Shown here one piece after another: positions 43,431 through 55,030 of a stretch of DNA of 64,000 nt. Both the position numbers and the translations under genes were made by a program. Every line of letters begins with the position of its first letter. Within the stretch, counting starts at the first letter, position 1. Below the pieces are notes generated by a model. The model saw nothing but the letters and a program-made list of their open reading frames with translations. It was not told the origin of the DNA and made no database searches. The DNA comes from Darksidea phi (taxonomy: Eukaryota; Ascomycota; Dothideomycetes; Pleosporales; Lentitheciaceae), in contig JASJFT010000084.1 of the NCBI GenBank assembly GCA_030770425.1, positions 1-64,000 of the forward strand, given 5' to 3'.

Positions 43431-44023
43431 CCTAGGTAGTACTCGTTACACAATAGTTAATACCTGGGATTCGGTGCTGAAACATAACCGACTTGTCTTG
43501 TTATTTTGCGAAGATGTCTATGCAGGAGTCGAGAGTCCAAGATCGTCTGGCGTAGAGGTATGGCGACTTCAGCAGTGGCAATTGGGCCGAGCGGCACCTC
43601 AGTCGACAACAAGTGAGTACATGTTGTCAAGGCAGCCGCAGAGAAATTCAACACGAATGGCTTCCCTATCAGATGCGCGACCTGCGCCACGGCTTCAGGG
43701 CCCATGGTGTCGATGTAGAACCAAGCAAAGTGATCAATACCAATGACGAAAGTTGCTGAGACCTCGGGAGGCTGTTACTAATCCGCCTAACCGAGCCAAA
43801 CCATGTCCAGTGGGTGGACCTACTTTTCCGCACACTTCTTCAATAGTTCGGGTTCGACTCTCAGGGTTTGCCACGGATTATTGTAACAATCATTTTTAGA
43901 TACTCCCGCTCATTAGGCTCCCACACTTCTTCCTCTTTGTGTGCCAATACTCATCAACGAAGTACATATCGCGCCGTCATCCCAGCCCTGTCGTCCCGCC
44001 GCTGAAACCTAACATTGGCAACC
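43431..44023. other. Intergenic, one unplaced minus frame
   Basis: A minus frame running from about 43760 down to 43457 reads through HFAWFYIDTMGPEAVAQVAHLIG; it may be a piece of an enzyme but I cannot name it. The remainder is the likely promoter of the CorA-like gene. Confidence 0.35.
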
Positions 44024-46458
44024 ATGGATCAACGAAGTGAAAAGGAAATTGATGTCGATGATGGAACTGTGGAAAATGACATTTTGACCTTTGCGCAACA
44101 TTACAGCGGATTTGGCCACAGTGTGCGAGAGATACTATCCGAGATCATGGATGACATGAGTTCCTACTCGAACCTACACAACTGGGATGATCGGCCAATC
44201 ATCAGTCCTATCTGGTCCCTCAAGAAAGCGTGTCGAGAGTATATGGAGCTCGATTCTGGCCGTCTTGATTCATTGTTAGCATTTGTGCACGTCGTGGAGG
44301 TTCTCACCCATCGGAACGAAAACCATGTTTATCCTGCAATGGCACACCCTATCGATGTAGAGCGACACCTTTTCTTCTTGCGTGTAAGTACAGACCATCA
44401 TACATCTTATTTTAAAGCTGAAGTATACCTCAGGAGCCGCTCAAGGAGAAAGATTTGCCGATTTCTGTGCCGTCACCAGTGCTCGAAGCTGGGAAGCTTA
44501 CTTCAGTGCATGGCTTACGGGGAAGGGTTGTGTAAGTATTTCTTGAATAAAATGCTTTGCCATTATCTTAATTCTGTCATCTCAGTTATATTGATGGAAA
44601 AATGCCGCATCGTCAGCGCGCAGTCCTTCTTCTGTTACAAGCATTCTGCATCCGATTACAAATGGAGGATCTTGGTTTCATCAACAGTTTCATGAATCTC
44701 CATTCAGAAGTCCGACACATCACAAAGATGCCTCGCCAATGGCAGGAAATCTCCGGACCGGAATTGAATTCAGTAAGCTGCTTTCCCTTAGCGTTGGCGA
44801 GGCCACGCTAGTGAAGCATAATTTTCACTCATGTCCAAAATTTTAGGAGCGACAACGAACTTTCAAACGAGTAACGGTCTCATGCCACATTACTTATCTA
44901 ACAATGGTGAATTCAGAAAGCAGCATTGACGCCAAAGACGTTTTTGATAGGCGCAGTATCTTCTTCTCCCACCTCACCAAAGGCTGCAAAGAGTCTTATG
45001 ATCTCCGCTTGTACAAATCGTCCTCATCTACTCTACTGACCATAGCGATTCCCGAGCATAGCACCAGCCGTAAAGAGGAAGTTGATCTTTTACGCAATCC
45101 CAAAGGTCTTTGGAATATCCTCGTTGTGAACAGTCCCTTCCGCTTTGCTTCGGATCAAGAGCCTCCAGCATACCTCACACCTATCACGCAGTACGTACGC
45201 GGTATAACCTCAACACTAGTTATACAAAGACACACTGCAGAAACGATTTTCGACACTTTGCGAGACCGAGTTCAAGCTTCTGAAGCTATCAATCTCTTCG
45301 ACGACGAGAAATTCACAAAATCCAATCTCTTCCACAGCACTGTGCAACATTGCGACGAGTTGCGCAACTCGCTTGCTGTAAGCCTGAGATTCATGCGCCG
45401 AAATTTGAATACTCACCTCAAAGAATTATGCGAGCAAGCTCATGAAAGTGAAAAAATAGGGATAGATCATTGGGTGCATGAGCTGGAGGAAGAGATGTGT
45501 AGGATTGAGGATCTACAAGATCAGCTCCAAGCTCTCAATGCACAGGTTAGAGAAAGTGTAAGGCGCACCCATTTGTTCCCCGTGATGTCGTGATCGCTAA
45601 TAATTTTTTCTAGCGTAACGCGGTAGGTTCCATTATCAATGTTCAGTGGATGTGCGCGCAGACTAACAAGCGATAGCTACATAGCGTTACTGCAGTACTG
45701 CAAGCACGTGAGGCATTGCAACAAGGTGAACGTCTCAAAGCTTTAGCATATCTTGCAACACTCTATCTACCTTTGACAGCTGCAGCGGTGTGACTATCTA
45801 TCCCCAATTCCCCAGTGAATTTTGAGCTAATATATGATTACAGTCCCTATACAGCATGAGTGTTCTTCCATCCTCCGCCACTTTTTACTCGTTCTTTATC
45901 GTCTTCGTTGGCCTCATATTCGTCACCGTCTTTACAGGAATGTTTGTCTCCTCCATCGTTGAAGTTATGAAGTCAGCTTCAAGGCGATCGCTGAAATCCA
46001 TAAAATCGTGCCTCGGTCAAACTAAGCTGCGCACCTTCGGGCTCACTCTTTTGGCATATTATCAGGGGACAATTCTGAAACTTCTGGATCCCTCCGTCGA
46101 ACTTAAACTCTCGAAAACAGATGAGACGAAGCTACTCGACACCTTAGTGTGCTTCTACATACCGTATAGGGCTCTCCGCTTTCTTTCAAGACGGCTTCCA
46201 GCGATGATTATTCACGATTGCCTTGTTCCTGCTATTATACTTCCAGGAAGGCTGTGGATGATGTGGCAGCTCAGAGGGAGTCGATTTGTCAGATTCAGTT
46301 GGAATCCGTCCGCATTTGTTATAGATGGTTTCTGCTTGGCTTTCTGGCCTGTTGCGACTGTCTCTCTAGTCGGCCTTTTAGCCTACATTATTCTACTAGA
46401 CTTTCTTGTGTGGGCTGTTAGAATGGTGTTCTGGAGTGTACGTTGCAGGACTTCGTAA
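44024..46458 (+). CDS. CorA-like membrane protein without a GMN motif
   Basis: A multi-exon gene: 44024-44383, 44434-44531, 44586-44772, 44847 to about 45547, one or two short exons ending at 45787, and 45844-46458. Introns of 50, 54, 74 and 56 nt are clear; the splice between 45547 and 45679 is unresolved and may include a 9-nt exon. The first 500 residues are soluble, helical and charged at the end (HWVHELEEEMCRIEDLQDQLQ). They lead into AYLATLYLPLTAAASLYSMSVLP, which matches the helix-1 start of fungal CorA-like Mg2+ channels (ATIYLPLSLVTSIFGMN), but with YSMS in place of YGMN. Further membrane segments follow (FIVFVGLIFVTVFTGMFV; WPVATVSLVGLLAYIILL). Without GMN, Mg2+ transport is doubtful. 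Fungal genomes carry many such divergent proteins of unknown role. Confidence 0.72.
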
Positions 46459-47125
46459 TAGTAGATAACTATTACATTCTTTAATAATCTTGGTATCCAT
46501 AAGGCATTGAGAGGACGGCGTATGTGTAGCGGATTTCAGCCTCTTGTCGAGATGTAGTTATCTCATATTAACTAAAAAGGTGTCCGTACATTCACAAAAG
46601 TCGCATGCGAAAGTGAAGCTAACCTGCTACTGGGGTCTCTATTCCTCACAGCCTTAGTACAGCTTGATAGCTACACCTTTTACCATCCACAACCCTGCTA
46701 TTAGCCATACTCATGATTACTCTTTACGAACTTGTGACCTAATCACTCCCGTTCTCCAAATGTAACCTTGTGATTCCCACCACAGCACTTTCAGCGTATC
46801 CGTCTCGCTCCGTTCAGCTGTCAATTTTCATCAGCCCGGCAGCCACATTCGCCTACGGCCGCGTTAAAGGAATGAAATAAGCGCTAGAAACTTTTCTAGT
46901 CCTGGAAAGACTTATTGGTCTCGCGCTACTTACGGCTTTAGTTTTTCTCTTCGTGTTTGATCGCATCTTTGTGCCCTTACTTATTAAGGTTAGGCGATGT
47001 CTGTGCATCCCTTTCTACGAGCGGAAAAGGCGGCACCTTGCATCCCATTTCCCTTGAACACTTCATCGTCTATCCATCTCATCCACAAAATTTTCATATC
47101 TCTTTCTACTGCTCACCGTCATACC
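46459..47125. other. Intergenic and 5' leader
   Basis: No gene is called. An in-frame ATG at 46997 could extend the next protein by 43 residues of non-family sequence; I preferred the ATG at 47126. Confidence 0.45.
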
Positions 47126-48288
47126 ATGGTGTCCGACCCGCTAGAGGCCATCGACGGCAAAACGACCCGTACCCCCTTGGCATTTCTCTGCATCGGCTTA
47201 AGCCTTGTCTGCAGCTATCTCATGGACATCCCCACGATGATAACCAGCTTTCCCTCGCTCAGTGCCACAGGTTTCATTGAGTGGTCGGGCGGTAAAGTGC
47301 CGATTCTGGAAAGCTTCTATTGGATTCCGTGGCTAGATGTGGTGTTTCGCGATGTGACGGTTAGCTTTGCGCCAAGTGTGATGGGCTATGATGATGTGAG
47401 CCGGTGGATGATGTGCCCTTTTATGATCGATATAGGAGTTTGGTATTTAATTTGGTTACTGGAGAGTTCAAGGCGTGGAAATAAGGATACTGTGGCGAGT
47501 TAGTATGTCTACTCTCTCTCTCCCTTACAGCTAGTTGCAGTTATAACACCATTAGTCCCGCGCTCTTCGCTCTCTTGGCTCAAATTGCTTTGGGTGGCGT
47601 CGTTTTGCCGATATATTACGGGCTCTTCCTCCTCTTCACTACCCCGATCGGACGCCTAACTCCCGCGGAACAGAGGATTGACCTGAAGGATGCATGGATC
47701 TATCTACCTCTCCTGATCATTTTCCATTATGGACCTGTTCTAGGCATGCTGTATCATCCTACTTTCGAAGGTCGGCATTATTGGACGTGGTTTTGGCAAC
47801 TCTACGCCGTCCGCATAACCATCGGATACTACACCATCCACTTCCTCCTCGCATACCTTCCCTTCCCAAAGATCCAGTCGCGATTGAGCTACCACACCAC
47901 CCTCACGCTCATTTTCACCCCTCTCATCGCGATTTCAGCTGCGATGTGGGTCTATACGTTCATCAACTGTCCACATCTGCTCAAGCACGTCTTCTGGCCG
48001 CAACCACTTGTAATTGACACATGGATAGGCCGGATCAGAAGTATTTTACAGCTCGATTTTCTGTTCGTGAATGGGACGTCTTTGGTTTGGATGTTCGGGC
48101 TGCTGAGGGATGCAGGGATGGTGGGGCCCCGCAGTACGATCAGGGTTGGGCTTGTGGCGGTCGTTGTGATGATATTATTCGGACCCGCAGCCACGTTGGC
48201 ACTTTTATGGGTTTGGAGAGAGATGTCAGTGGGTCATGTTGAAGACGAGAGCAAGGTTGGTGCTGAGGAGATGAAGAAGGTTAGGTAG
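47126..48288 (+). CDS. Multi-pass membrane protein of unknown function (374 aa)
   Basis: Two exons, 47126-47502 and 47541-48288, joined by a very short 38-nt intron (GTATGT to TTGCAG) whose phase is correct and gives VASYYNTISPALFALLAQ. About eight hydrophobic segments are visible: LAFLCIGLSLVCSYLM, FMIDIGVWYLIWLL, LAQIALGGVVLPIYYGLFLLF, WIYLPLLIIFHYGPVLGML, IHFLLAYLPF, LIFTPLIAISAAMWVYTF and VGLVAVVVMILFGPAATLALLWVW among them. The FALLAQ-x-LPIYYxLFLLxTxP part resembles a common fungal membrane-protein family sometimes found near terpenoid clusters, but no terpene enzymes are in this window. No catalytic motif can be named. The charged C-terminus (EDESKVGAEEMKKVR) is probably cytosolic. Confidence 0.8.
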
Positions 48289-48762
48289 ACGTCATGAAGT
48301 GGGAATATTCATATAGCTGTCGGAAGGTAATAATATATGAGCGGATAATGATGAGTGAATGGTTTTGATGGCCTTGCTGCGCTTATCTGCTCCGACAATA
48401 CATATAACGCGAACCGACCGGAAAGCTTGCTATTATGTACTGGGAGTTCAGAACGAGTAAGAACGATCTGTGCTGAAGCCTTGCAGAATTGAGCAAAGCT
48501 GCCGCCTCGTTTCTGAAGCACTCGCATTCAAGGGCTACAAGAAAACAGTTCTATTCTATGGCTTATGGGTCTGTAAATGTCTTCGAAACCACTAACAATG
48601 ATCTTTTCTTGATCCAAGAGAGCCTTCGAAATGGAAGTGTCAATAGCAGGGCATCAGCATTGGAGCCGTTGGAATGTCTCAAAGAAACGACCCCACATAG
48701 CCAGTCATCTTGCAATTACACAAACTCGATCGCCGCACGTATATTCCCAAGTATCTCATGAC
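48289..48762. other. Intergenic between convergent genes
   Basis: These 474 bases separate the 3' ends of the membrane-protein gene and the crotonase-like gene. Nothing recognisable is present. Confidence 0.5.
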
Positions 48763-49664
48763 TCAGGGCTGATAAGTCTGTTCGTTAACCCTTTTTATCA
48801 ACGCAGCCACGCGCTTCTGCACCAAGGATTGTTTAGCAGCATCCAAAACTGTTTGAAAGTCCTCTTCCTGTTCCGCCACCGTAGGATGTTTGGCGCGTTT
48901 ATTGATTGTTCTCTTTGCGGCGGCGATGGCGCAGTGGTCGAAGCTTGAGACACGGCGGGCATAACTGTCAACAAATGCCTCAAAATCGGAATCCGGAATT
49001 GCCCGATTGATCCCTTGAGGAGTGTTAGCAACGAACTATCAAAACTAAAGCACCGACAGTAGTGATAAACAAAGTACTCACAACTATATAGGGCAGCCGT
49101 GAGTGCGTCAAAGTCTTCTGCTCCAACAAGGATCTCAAGCGCTCGGCTTTGACCGTCATTTCGGGACGACAGCGTCATTTCGCCATTACCTGGGAGGAAG
49201 CTTGAAGCATTGGGCCAATATCAATTACCTAAAACAAGAACTGCTGATACTTACCAACGCCCACCTCAATTTGCCCAAACACCGCCTTTTCTTTACTGCC
49301 GAATGCCACATCCAGAGCTGCGGGGAACTCAATGCCGCCGCCACGAGCAATATTCCGGTCAGCGACAATTGTCAATACGCTCGAATTTGAGAGACAGGCT
49401 ATGTTCCCCCAGCAGCCGTCTGTTAGCTCTGAGGGCACTTCATCTACAAGGTCGAAATGGGCGAGATAAAAATGCTCGGAGTTGGAGTCAAAAACAATGA
49501 CTTTGACTTTGAAGTCACCTACAATTTGGTCGGTGAGCGAGTAGGAAGCTTCATACTAGTTTGGTGATCACAATTGGTGTGGAAGAGGTGCTAGCTGTCA
49601 CTGCTGCCGCGTAAACCGCGATAATCGGGATGGCGAGAAGGGAGATGATGCTAAGAAGCTGCAT
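48763..49664 (-). pseudogene. Crotonase (enoyl-CoA hydratase)-like, shortened and probably inactive
   Basis: The 3' two thirds form a consistent gene: FDSNSEHFYLAHFDL, VADRNIARGGGIEF, SKEKAVFGQIEVGVG, then by splicing GNGEMTLSS, SRALEILVGAEDFDALTAALYSW, INRAIPDSDFEAFVDSY, VSSFDHCAIAAAKRTIN, ending VNEQTYQP. These match fungal crotonases in order. Compared with the family, about 40 residues after the opening ITKL are missing, as is part of the segment between AHFDL and RGGG; the PGxGG loop of the oxyanion region is also reduced. The ATG at 49664 opens MQLLSIISLLAIPIIAVYAAA followed by TPIVITKL, a family-like start, but its frame does not join the next block by any good splice, and a TAG sits at 49558-49556. 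I read this as a decayed gene; an unplaced 5' exon is the alternative. Confidence 0.6.
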
Positions 49665-50830
49665 TTGAGTAAATGGTTCAATTCTACTGTATGAAAAGAA
49701 GTCTATTCGCTGCTCTGTTTGAGCGAATGGGACAGACAAATTCCATTCTTATACATAGCGCCATTGTTACATCTTCATGGAATATGAACGTCGTCGGTTT
49801 TTGCCTTGTAAGAAAGCCAGTGCTTGCAAAACAAAGTTGAGAACAGTAAGCACATAGTTCGTTTGTAAGGTGTGTCTTCTCTCCTGTTTGTCACTTAATA
49901 ATCTCTCTGGTATGATTAGGGCAATTAAACCCTTGTGAGGTGAAAAACAATAACATTGCCGTCACGACATTAGATCATTCACTCTAGGCTATTACCCTAG
50001 CACGCAAAAGAGCGAACATTTAGTAGCTACTCACGTAGATAGCCTATACGAACGCCTAGTTCTTTTGGAGACTAGCGCTTGCTGCTTGCTAATCGGACGC
50101 GTTAGGGAAGCGTGGAACTACAGCAAGGCTTGGGTAAATTAGTATTCTTCGGGCCGCCGGCATATACTTAGTTCTTCGGCGTCAATAGTAACTACACCTA
50201 AACCACCGGTCATTCGCTGCTACATGGTGATTGAAGTGTGGTGCTCTCATCTACCGCGGAGTCAATTTGTAGTCCTTTGGAAGATTTTCTGGCCCTATGC
50301 CGTCCACTCGAGATCCCATTGGTACTTCTACTCTGCATTCACAGAGCATCTCTTCTGCCCTAGTAACAATAAAGAATAAAGAATTATACGTCACTTACCA
50401 GAGTTAGGGCCTACTAACGGCATTATGGAAGCTCATCGGTATAAGTGCATTCATACTGGGAGGTAGCATGGCGGGATTGATCACCTTGCCTAGGATATAT
50501 CTTAGACTGTAGAAATGAGCAAAACTTGCGGCCTCACATGTTAGGCTTTAAGGCATTAAGCATGTGAGAGTACTTAACTCGTTACTATTGGTTCGGAGAC
50601 TTCGGCCGCTATCGATAACCCTCTGGTCTCGCCCCCCTCCATTCCGCATATCATCTCCCCATTCTCTCCCAAACACGTCCCCATGGCCCACCAAAAGCTC
50701 AGAAACCCAGATGCTGGAACTCTTAGCTTCTACCTCGTATAAACTTTGTTTTACAGACTCACATTGATCTTCCCTACGTTACCCCACCGCAAATTTTGCA
50801 TCCCAGCCATTTCTGGTTTCCTGCCCCGCT
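49665..50830. other. Intergenic, no supported gene
   Basis: This 1.2-kb stretch has only short frames. A CT-rich run around 50620-50680 and CCGCTATGG at the end are consistent with the leader of the F-box gene. Confidence 0.5.
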
Positions 50831-52357
50831 ATGGGCCTTCTCAACCTCCCCTCCGAGATCATTGATGTGATCATTGACCTCAGCTTGCCTTTGGGGATTG
50901 AGGGCCTTGCGCTTACGTGCAAGGCTCTTCATGGTCGTGCGAAATCCCAAATACAGCGGCATACCGCGCTGAAGCGGCGATGGAGATGTGCAGGCGACTA
51001 TTCGACGCCGGAGCGCAAAGACGCAGTCAGTATCCTGTATGAGATATCGCTCAATCCGCTTGTTGCCCAGTATATCGAGATACTGGATTTGTGGGACGAG
51101 CGGGCGGCTACAGACATTGAAGACGATGGGGGTGGGTACAACTACCGCTTAGACCCGGAGGCTATGGAGCGAGTAACAGGGATAATCACCAGATCTGCAT
51201 TTTATATCCACGCAAACCTGGAAGGAGTTCCACTTTGGTGGAAAGCCATGTTCCACAGGGAAACGGATGGCACTCTATCGGTTGACTTCGAGCAGTCATG
51301 GCCAGCGGTGGTCATGCTGCTTGGCTTACTGCCCAATCTCAGGATTTTGCGCCTTTGTCCGTGGTGGGAACACGCTCCATTTGTCCATACTTATGGAACT
51401 AAAGCGTTCCAACGGGGGTTTACAGGCATGGTTCGCGCTGCGAACGCGAGCAGCGGGCGTGACACACCGCTCAGCAAGCTAGAGGCCTTGCTGCCGTTCA
51501 TGCCGGATGGATTCGAACTGAAGGCGGGGCTACAAAGCGTGCAGCCGTTCATGACGCTGAACTCACTCAAAGAGATGTATCTCGTGAGCGCGGTAGCGGT
51601 GGATGACGGATACTTCGGCATCCCATTCGAGTGGGCTTCTCCCGGCCTCAGTTCTTCCCTAACGCGCTTGGAATTTGCATCCTCCTGCATCGACTCCGAC
51701 GGCCTCTCCAATCTCATTGCTCACACACCCAATCTTACCGTTTTCAAGTACTCCCACGAGACGAAATACCAGGGCTGCCAGCACGACTGGAACGCTGGTA
51801 CCTTCGTCGAAGCGCTCGCCCACCACTGTGGCAACACCATACTCGAACTCGCGCTCACAATCGACGAGCTTCACGGCGACGTCATCAACGGCGCTTCCTC
51901 TTTTCTTTCCTTCACAAACCTCCGAAAACTTGAAGTAGACGTCCAAGTCTTCTGTGGTCCCCCTGTGGAATCCGGACAACGCCAAGGCGAAGATGCCAAG
52001 ATCCCCGAAGGCGAGCGAGCATGGACTAAGGAAGATATACCCTGCATAGGTAGCATGATGCCGAATAATGTTCAGGAAGTGCAGATCAATACGACCCCTC
52101 CAGATGCGAACCCAACGGCATTGCAAGCTTTGCTGAAGAACTTGAGGGAGCAGCGTGCGGCAAGGTTGCATGCGCTCGAAAGGGTCATTATACGGCAGTA
52201 TGGCGGGGATAGTGTGCGGGAGATAGCTGAGTGGGCGGGAGCTACATTGGTGACGTTCGATCATGGTGTAGAAGAGATGCGGTCGAGATCGAAGATGCCG
52301 AAGTGGAAGCGGGAGTTTGACAAGCGTGTCGCAAGTCTGGCGTCCGGTTATCGGTAG
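50831..52357 (+). CDS. F-box protein with leucine-rich-like C-terminal region
   Basis: A single-exon, 508-residue protein. Residues 3-40 (LLNLPSEIIDVIIDLSLPLG, then LALTCKALH) are an F-box, the Skp1-binding part of SCF ubiquitin ligases. The rest alternates hydrophobic and polar positions in a way typical of irregular leucine-rich repeats: LPNLRILRLCPWW, LSKLEALLPF, LNSLKEMYLVS, SLTRLEFASSCID, LSNLIAHTPNLTVFKY and FTNLRKLEVDVQVF. These are probably the substrate-binding surface. The C-terminus (ALERVIIRQYGGD; WKREFDKRVASLAS) is helical. The target is unknown. The start gives the F-box immediately and follows a good leader. It is a typical member of the large, fast-evolving fungal F-box family. 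Confidence 0.88.
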   Translation: MGLLNLPSEIIDVIIDLSLPLGIEGLALTCKALHGRAKSQIQRHTALKRRWRCAGDYSTPERKDAVSILYEISLNPLVAQYIEILDLWDERAATDIEDDGGGYNYRLDPEAMERVTGIITRSAFYIHANLEGVPLWWKAMFHRETDGTLSVDFEQSWPAVVMLLGLLPNLRILRLCPWWEHAPFVHTYGTKAFQRGFTGMVRAANASSGRDTPLSKLEALLPFMPDGFELKAGLQSVQPFMTLNSLKEMYLVSAVAVDDGYFGIPFEWASPGLSSSLTRLEFASSCIDSDGLSNLIAHTPNLTVFKYSHETKYQGCQHDWNAGTFVEALAHHCGNTILELALTIDELHGDVINGASSFLSFTNLRKLEVDVQVFCGPPVESGQRQGEDAKIPEGERAWTKEDIPCIGSMMPNNVQEVQINTTPPDANPTALQALLKNLREQRAARLHALERVIIRQYGGDSVREIAEWAGATLVTFDHGVEEMRSRSKMPKWKREFDKRVASLASGYR

Positions 52358-52604
52358 GCTTGATGGGCCCTGCGGATACCAGCAACAAGGACCAACTGTG
52401 CTTGAAGGGCCAATCACGCTACCTGGAGTGCCGATCTCCCGCCCCTCATTCCCGTTCCGGCCACAGCATCATAGCGCCGCAATGCCGTCGTCATTCGTTA
52501 TAATATACATACAAACCTCGCCGCGAGCTCTTTAATAGCACAATCAATTCATCTTCATTTTTGCTTCCCGCCAAACAGCTCCGCCTACTTTGACTCCCTA
52601 AAAA

Positions 52605-53684
52605 ATGAGTCACGCAGACAGCTACGGCATAACGCCGCCCCTTTCCACCATTGCTCTCTTCGGCGCGAACGGCCAGATTGGGGACCGCATACTCAACGCT
52701 CTCGCCGCCAGCTCGCGCCATCAATTCAAAATCATTGCTTTCATCCCGCCATCAACGCAACTTCGGTCCGCACGGGGCGCGAAAGTTATTATCGTGAAAG
52801 AGGTCGATCTAGAAGAAGTCACTCGCGAAAGCCTCGCTTCCGACCTTCGTGGTGTAGATGCGGTAGTCAGCGCTCTCAACGGAAAAGCCTTGGAAGCTCA
52901 GTCCACGATTCAAGATGCGGCCGCCGATGCGGGTGTGAAGAGGTTCTACCCAAGTGAATATGGAATGCATCACATCTACCACAAGCCGGGAGATCCAGTG
53001 GGCTATGTACATCCGGCATGGAGCGTGAAAGAAAAGTACTCTTCCAATCTAGCCTCTCCTAATTTCTTATGCGTGGACAACCTAACATGTATCAGAGAGA
53101 ATAAACAAGCCATCATCCACCCCGCCATACGCTCCGGTCACATGTCTTTCACCATGATCGGCTGCGGCGACTTCTATAATCAAGACCGCGAGAAGACCTG
53201 GTACCCGTGGACTCAATCGCCCTCCGACATCCCCTACTATACTCTTCACGTCATCGGCGATCCTGATGCAAAATCAGATTTCACCCATCTCGATGACTTT
53301 GCCAACTTCCTGGTCGCAACGCTCCTGGAACCTGCTAAATCACACAACGCCTTTTTGAACATCGTTTCCGACACCATCTCGCATAAAGAAATCAAGACCC
53401 TACTCGAAAAGTATAGCGGTAGAGAAGTCAAGCTTGATGTAAAACCCATTGATGCTATGCACTCAGCGTGGGAAGGCGGACCCGATAGCGTGCAACAGCA
53501 GGAGCTGAAGGATAGTGCGTTTCCGGTGGATTTTTGGTTCTTGGTCAAAGGTATGCAGGGGAGTGGCAAATTTGTAAGGCCGGAGAGTCAGATCCATAAC
53601 GGGCTGTTTCCAGATGTTCCGAGAACGACGTTTGAGAAGTACTTCAAGGACAGATTTGGGCAGGGACGAGGGTCAAGGCTGTAA
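52605..53684 (+). CDS. NmrA-like/isoflavone-reductase-type NAD(P)-binding protein
   Basis: An atypical SDR of the NmrA-like group. The Rossmann start is IALFGANGQIGDRILNAL (GxxGxxG) near residues 16-33, followed by VDLEEVTRESLASDLRGVDAVVSAL and RFYPSEYGMHH, the hallmark after the fourth strand. The frame is continuous, but 53036-53095 (60 nt, GTACTC to ATCAG) is a probable retained intron: removing it joins HPAWSVKEK to ENKQAIIHPAIRSG, as in relatives, leaving 339 residues. Later marks are MSFTMIGCGDFYNQDREK, DFTHLDDFANFLVATL and LFPDVPRTTFEKYF. Members either reduce phenylpropanoid-like substrates or sense the NADP/NADPH ratio; which applies is not visible. Confidence 0.93.
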   Translation: MSHADSYGITPPLSTIALFGANGQIGDRILNALAASSRHQFKIIAFIPPSTQLRSARGAKVIIVKEVDLEEVTRESLASDLRGVDAVVSALNGKALEAQSTIQDAAADAGVKRFYPSEYGMHHIYHKPGDPVGYVHPAWSVKEKYSSNLASPNFLCVDNLTCIRENKQAIIHPAIRSGHMSFTMIGCGDFYNQDREKTWYPWTQSPSDIPYYTLHVIGDPDAKSDFTHLDDFANFLVATLLEPAKSHNAFLNIVSDTISHKEIKTLLEKYSGREVKLDVKPIDAMHSAWEGGPDSVQQQELKDSAFPVDFWFLVKGMQGSGKFVRPESQIHNGLFPDVPRTTFEKYFKDRFGQGRGSRL

Positions 53685-53768
53685 AGTTGTTGTGTGTGCA
53701 TAGCCTCGTAGCCTCGGAAAATCTGTGCATCCCCCTGGATATCCATATGTTCAATCTCTATTTTTACG

Positions 53769-55030
53769 TCAGCAAACCTTATTTGGAACGATCTTCGGTA
53801 ATTCCCGCCTGCTATAATCTCTATCATGTGCGAACGCGAGCTCCAGCTCTTCGTTTTTGTTGACACATATTCCAATAGCCTCCCGGAAGGTCTCCATTGG
53901 CTCAACGCCAACCGAAACATGACCCAAATAATCCGGTCGTCTCGACTGTAGCGCAAGAAGCACAAGTTCGACCGCTGAGTTCCACGCCGTTGATGTCTGG
54001 GCCGTAGTGAAAAGGTAGAGTAGTTACCCGACAGTGGCGACGCAGTAAATCATAACAACGACGAGGGAAAGGCGACCACACAGAGTCGACGTGTCGTATC
54101 TATGGCTATATTGTAGCAAATTAAACTTGAAAGCCGGAAATGCATCTCACAGGGGTCCAATAAACCGCCATTTTCCCAATCAGAAACATTTCCGAGAGCA
54201 GTAACAAATGCTGCGGCCAGGACAGGTTCAAGGGAGAGGTTTTTGAAAAGCTGGATAAAGTTCGCACTATTAGAAGGTGGTATATCTGCCATATCCATGA
54301 TGATTCGATCTCTATACGCTACTTTAGCGAAGCCGGCATCGGGAAATGGCGGGGTTTGTGCCAACCGTGTTCCACTGATGTATATCTTGTTTCTTGAACT
54401 CATCCAGAAGCGGAGAGAGTATGTGAGGAGGGAGAAACAGGCTTGCGTCTAAATACGATACTCTTCGTAAACATCTCCGAGATTGGATATGGGTGGGATG
54501 AGTTAGAGTCGTCGTAGTAGAATCCAGAAAAGTTCCTAGAAGCGTAGACGTGGTGGTCCCCTGATGTTAACCAAATCGGCGACAATGAATCAAACATGGC
54601 CTTGTTGGAACCTCTTCGCCTCACGTAAGCTCCAATGAGCTCATTCATATTCGAAAATGCACCTTGGCTAATGCCACCATCCCGTACATATGACATCAAG
54701 GTTCCTGTTGTGTCTGCTGAGTTCGAAGCGCATCTTGTCACTACTACTGGATGCGAGATCTCGATCTATAGACTAGCATTCTGAACACTCTAGCTTGCGC
54801 ACGACCAAAAACATCCCAAAGGCGGTGACCTGTATCGGCATTGTAGCCATCGTCGACAGGTGTTTATTGCCGGATGAATCACTCGCCACAGGGATTGTGG
54901 ATGTCGAGGTGCACAGGAATCCTTGTGCGGAATGAAGGTCTAAAACATGCGTTGAAGTGTCGTAACCCAAAGTTGCTATCGACCCGAACACGTATGCAGT
55001 CGCGAAGTGATCTAGGCTGCTAAAACGCAA
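53769..55030 (-). CDS. Unresolved multi-exon protein of unknown function
   Basis: Several minus-strand frames follow one another and look like exons of one gene. Block 1, 55030-54773, after a TTTTAG acceptor: HFATAYVFGSIATLGYDTSTH. Block 2, 54741 to about 54440: GGISQGAFSNMNELIGAYV and FSGFYYDDSNSSHPYPISE. Block 3, about 54370-54110: LFKNLSLEPVLAAAFVTALGNVSDW. Block 4, about 54003-53769: WNSAVELVLLALQSRRP and a charged tail ending KIVPNKVC. The last block resembles the cytosolic tail of certain fungal membrane proteins. I could not fix the splice sites or a start codon, so coordinates are approximate and one or more breaks may be real. No function can be given. Confidence 0.42.

Noticed and set aside
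43845..43870. GGTTCGACTC resembling a tRNA T-arm
   Set aside because: I could not fold an acceptor stem, D-arm and anticodon arm around it.
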